The position numbers and the translations under genes are program-made. DNA of 64,000 nt from Flavobacterium limnosediminis JC2902 (GTDB lineage: Bacteria > Bacteroidota > Bacteroidia > Flavobacteriales > Flavobacteriaceae): NCBI RefSeq assembly GCF_000498535.1, contig NZ_AVGG01000011.1, positions 116,183 to 180,182 of the forward strand, given 5' to 3'. Under the pieces are notes generated by a model that saw only the letters and a list, made by a program, of their open reading frames with translations, searched no databases and was not told the DNA's origin. Shown here piece by piece: positions 61,209 through 64,000 of the stretch; position 1 is the first letter of the stretch, and each line of letters opens with the position of its first letter.

Positions 61209-64000
61209 ATGAAAAGATTGATATGTGCTGCCCTATTATTTACTGGTACTTACGGAATTGCTCAAAGTAAAGATGCTTTATGGAAAAAGAATAATGCTAC
61301 AGAAACCTCAGGTAGAATTACTCCATCCAATTTACCACAAAAAAATATTTTTGATTTAGATTTACCCGCTATGAAAAAGATGTTGGCCAAATCTCCTAAA
61401 AGAGATGCTTCCAACATTACTTCCAATACAATCATTTCATTACCCAACGGAGAAGGCAAATTGGAAAACTTTAAAGTTTACGAAAATTCCGTTATGGCTC
61501 CGGAACTTGCAGCCAAATATCCGGAAATAAAATCCTATGTAGCTGTTGGTATTGATAACCCGCATGCGCGTGCTTATTTTAGCAGTTCGCCGTTAGGGTT
61601 CAAATCCATGACGTTGTATCACAACCAACCGGCCGTTTTCATTGAGCCGGTATCGAAGGATGTGAATACTTATACCGTTTATAAAAAATCAGACCATACA
61701 GAAGCTTTAGATAACTTTGACTGTAAGGTAATCGATCAGGCTATAAATCCTACCCCAGCTAATAGCAACACAAGCAGTTATGCAAGAGGAGCAGATGATG
61801 CTAAACTAAGAACTTTTAGGTTAGCAATGTCATGTACTGCAGAGTATGCGGCTTACTTTGGCGGAACCAAAGCAGCTGCTTTATCTGCAATGAACAATAC
61901 ACTAACTAGAATCAACGGAGTTTTCGAAAAAGATTTCGGAGTTAAATTGATTCTTATTGCTAATAACGATGCTATTATCTACACTAATGCATCGACCGAC
62001 CCATTTTCTGACTCGTCAAGTTACACAAGCTGGAAAACTCAAAATCAATCAAATTTAACAAGCGTTATAGGTGAAGCCAATTACGATATTGGTCATTTAT
62101 TAGGTGCAGGATTTGCAAATAGCGGAGATGGAGGAGCCAGAGGATCTATTTGTGCCGATACCTATAAAGGTAGAGCTTACACTTGTGCCTATTCAGGCAA
62201 TTATCAAGGAGATACTTTTGACATAAATTATGTAGCCCATGAAATGGGGCATCAGTTGGGCGCATCCCATACTTACACCTATATTACTGGAGCAGAAGGT
62301 GCAATGGAGCCCGGTAGCGGATCCACGATCATGAGTTATGATGGAACAACTGATCAAAACGTTCAAGGAACAAAAGACGCTTATTTTCATGCCATCAGCA
62401 TTGAACAGGTCATGGAAATTATTAAAACTACAAGTTGTCCTGTTATCACTTCAACAGGTAATGCTGTTCCCGTTGTCAATGCAGGAGCAGATTTTACTAT
62501 CCCAAAAGGAACTCCATTTATGTTGATAGGGGCCGCTACCGATGCCAATACAACGGATGCGTTAACGTACAGTTGGGAAGAAATGGATTTAGGAAATGCT
62601 TCTACTTCTAGACCAAGTGCCACAGCAACATCTGGGCCTCTTTTCAGATCATACCCGGCAACTACTTCCGCAACAAGATATTTCCCTAAAATGAGCACAA
62701 TTTTAACAGGATCTACAACAACTAACGGCTCAGCGATTCCGGTTGAAGTACTACCTGGGGTTGCAAGAACCTTAAACTTCCGTTTAACCGTTCGTGATAA
62801 CCATTTAGGCGGAGGATCTAACAATGCAGATGATATGGTAGTAACTGTAGCTGGTACTGCCGGACCTTTTACCGTAGACACGCAAAACACAGCTGTTTCG
62901 TACGCTGCCGGTACTACGCAAACTATTAACTGGACTGTTGCCGGTACCAATGCCAATGGTGTAAACTGTGCTAATGTAGACATTTTGTTATCAACCAACG
63001 GAGGACAAACATTCCCCACTGTTTTATTAGCTGGAACACCAAACGACGGTTCGCAAAGTGTAGTAATTCCAAATATACCTGGAACCACTAACCGAATCAT
63101 GGTAAAGGGAAGCAACCACATTTTCTTTGATGTGAACAATGCTAACTTTACGATTACCGGTTCAGGCGCTGCGGACACTGTAGCTCCGACAGCTTCAACC
63201 CTTTCTGCCTCAGGAACTACGGCTTCAGGTACTAATTTGTCATGGACAGTTTCTACTGATAACACAGGTGTTACCGGTTATGATGTATATCAAAACGGAG
63301 TATTGAGAACTACCACTACCGCTACAACGTTAGCAGTAACGAGTCTATCAGCTTCTACACCCTATACCTTTAACGTAAAAGCAAAAGATGCGGCTGGTAA
63401 CGTATCAGCTGCAAGTAATACTATAAATGTGACTACTTCTGCTTTGGCAGATACTACTGCTCCGACAGCTTCAACGCTTTCCGCTTCGGGAACTACAACT
63501 TCAGGCACGAATTTATCTTGGACGACAGCTACTGACAATACAGGAGTTACCGGTTATAACGTATATCAAAACGGAGTGTTGAAAACAACCGTAACTGGTA
63601 CAACATTAGCTGTATCTGGTTTGTCTGCTTCAACAACTTACAATTTCCATGTTACCGCTAAAGACGCGGCTGGAAATGTATCAACTGCGAGTAACACTGT
63701 AAGCGTGACTACATCTGCTTTAGCTGATACTGCTGCTCCGACAGCTTCAACGCTTTCTGCCTCAGGAACTACTACTTCAAGTACGAATTTATCTTGGACG
63801 ACAGCTACTGACAATACAGGAGTTACTGGTTATAATGTATACCAAAACGGTGTATTGAAAACAACCGTTACTGGTACAACATTAGCTGTATCTGGTTTAA
63901 CGGCTTCAACTACTTACAATTTCCATGTTACCGCTAAAGACGCGGCTGGAAATGTATCAACTGCGAGTAACACTGTAAGCGTGACTACATCTGCTTTAGC
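61209..64000 (+). CDS. Secreted reprolysin-like zinc metalloprotease with FN3 repeats (3' end outside window)
   Basis: At least 930 residues, open to the window edge. Signal peptide ends after YGIAQ. A pro-region (~20-190) precedes an M12B/reprolysin-like catalytic domain (~195-410) with the zinc motif HEMGHQLGASH (HExxHxxGxxH) and the later STIMSYDGT Met-turn. A PKD-like domain (~420-540) and a beta domain follow, then at least three fibronectin type III units of 92 residues (276 bp): starts at 63183, 63459 and 63735. Units 2 and 3 are almost identical at the DNA level. A T9SS sorting domain is expected but not in view. Extracellular protease; substrate unknown. Confidence 0.92.
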   Translation, partial: MKRLICAALLFTGTYGIAQSKDALWKKNNATETSGRITPSNLPQKNIFDLDLPAMKKMLAKSPKRDASNITSNTIISLPNGEGKLENFKVYENSVMAPELAAKYPEIKSYVAVGIDNPHARAYFSSSPLGFKSMTLYHNQPAVFIEPVSKDVNTYTVYKKSDHTEALDNFDCKVIDQAINPTPANSNTSSYARGADDAKLRTFRLAMSCTAEYAAYFGGTKAAALSAMNNTLTRINGVFEKDFGVKLILIANNDAIIYTNASTDPFSDSSSYTSWKTQNQSNLTSVIGEANYDIGHLLGAGFANSGDGGARGSICADTYKGRAYTCAYSGNYQGDTFDINYVAHEMGHQLGASHTYTYITGAEGAMEPGSGSTIMSYDGTTDQNVQGTKDAYFHAISIEQVMEIIKTTSCPVITSTGNAVPVVNAGADFTIPKGTPFMLIGAATDANTTDALTYSWEEMDLGNASTSRPSATATSGPLFRSYPATTSATRYFPKMSTILTGSTTTNGSAIPVEVLPGVARTLNFRLTVRDNHLGGGSNNADDMVVTVAGTAGPFTVDTQNTAVSYAAGTTQTINWTVAGTNANGVNCANVDILLSTNGGQTFPTVLLAGTPNDGSQSVVIPNIPGTTNRIMVKGSNHIFFDVNNANFTITGSGAADTVAPTASTLSASGTTASGTNLSWTVSTDNTGVTGYDVYQNGVLRTTTTATTLAVTSLSASTPYTFNVKAKDAAGNVSAASNTINVTTSALADTTAPTASTLSASGTTTSGTNLSWTTATDNTGVTGYNVYQNGVLKTTVTGTTLAVSGLSASTTYNFHVTAKDAAGNVSTASNTVSVTTSALADTAAPTASTLSASGTTTSSTNLSWTTATDNTGVTGYNVYQNGVLKTTVTGTTLAVSGLTASTTYNFHVTAKDAAGNVSTASNTVSVTTSAL
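63183..64000 (+). repeat. 276-bp in-gene tandem repeat (FN3 units)
   Basis: GCTCCGACAGCTTCAAC begins each unit at 63183, 63459 and 63735, exactly 276 bp apart. Units 2 and 3 differ at only a few positions. The third runs out of the window. Confidence 0.9.

Noticed and set aside
62387..63265. Long open frame on the minus strand inside the metalloprotease
   Set aside because: Antisense to a repetitive Thr/Ser/Gly-rich coding region; no features of a real gene.

Overview
The window looks like chromosome of a Flavobacterium-type member of the Bacteroidota. It carries core type IX secretion and gliding genes (porU, porV, gldJ), several exported proteins with type A or type B T9SS C-terminal sorting domains, AT-rich intergenic DNA and many matches to the Bacteroidota promoter pattern TTG-N(17-23)-TAnnTTTG. 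No species can be named from this sequence alone.

Layout. 1-2.6 kb: 5' part of a giant repetitive secreted protein (minus strand). 2.7-7.9 kb: UbiA-like membrane protein, gcvP and a KAS III-like synthase. 8-21 kb: accessory region of mostly single genes separated by repeat remnants: an Orc/Cdc6-like AAA ATPase and a collagen-like Gly-rich secreted protein lying between two copies of an 85-bp repeat, small membrane and lipoproteins, a GNAT enzyme, two VOC proteins, a T9SS cargo, a 569-aa lipoprotein, an MscS channel, and a secreted C70/papain-like protease paired with a second secreted protein. 22-26.5 kb: polysaccharide locus (flippase, FkbM methyltransferase, two glycosyltransferases). 26.5-35.8 kb: hybrid histidine kinase lacking the acceptor His, mlaEF, a type B T9SS cargo with manC, a SprT-like protein and an SDR. 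35.8-39 kb: pyruvate dehydrogenase E2 and E1-alpha, and cytidine deaminase. 39-47.5 kb: porV, porU, gldJ, murF. 47.7-53 kb: two identical tRNA-Val(UAC) genes, folC, exbB-exbD, a TonB-like transducer and an amino-acid dehydrogenase. 53-57 kb: a TetR regulator with an alpha/beta hydrolase, anmK, acyl-CoA dehydrogenase. 57-64 kb: a 1065-aa type A T9SS cargo, a 1.15-kb intergenic region with a five-unit tandem repeat, and the start of a secreted reprolysin-like metalloprotease with 276-bp FN3 repeats running off the window.

How the genes relate: PorU and PorV process and escort proteins carrying C-terminal T9SS signals, and at least four complete cargo genes lie in the same window. ExbB/ExbD/TonB would energise outer-membrane transport. 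The sugar-nucleotide, flippase and glycosyltransferase genes supply surface glycan.

The most noteworthy items are: (1) two copies of an intergenic element whose flanks are conserved but whose internal hairpin sequence is completely different (28.1 and 50.4 kb); (2) the A/B-alternating tandem repeat at 60.2-60.6 kb; (3) a self-consistent TetR operator pair, one overlapping a near-perfect promoter; (4) the His-less hybrid kinase; (5) the repeat-bounded ATPase plus collagen-like protein pair. No rRNA, CRISPR array, intact IS or prophage was seen.
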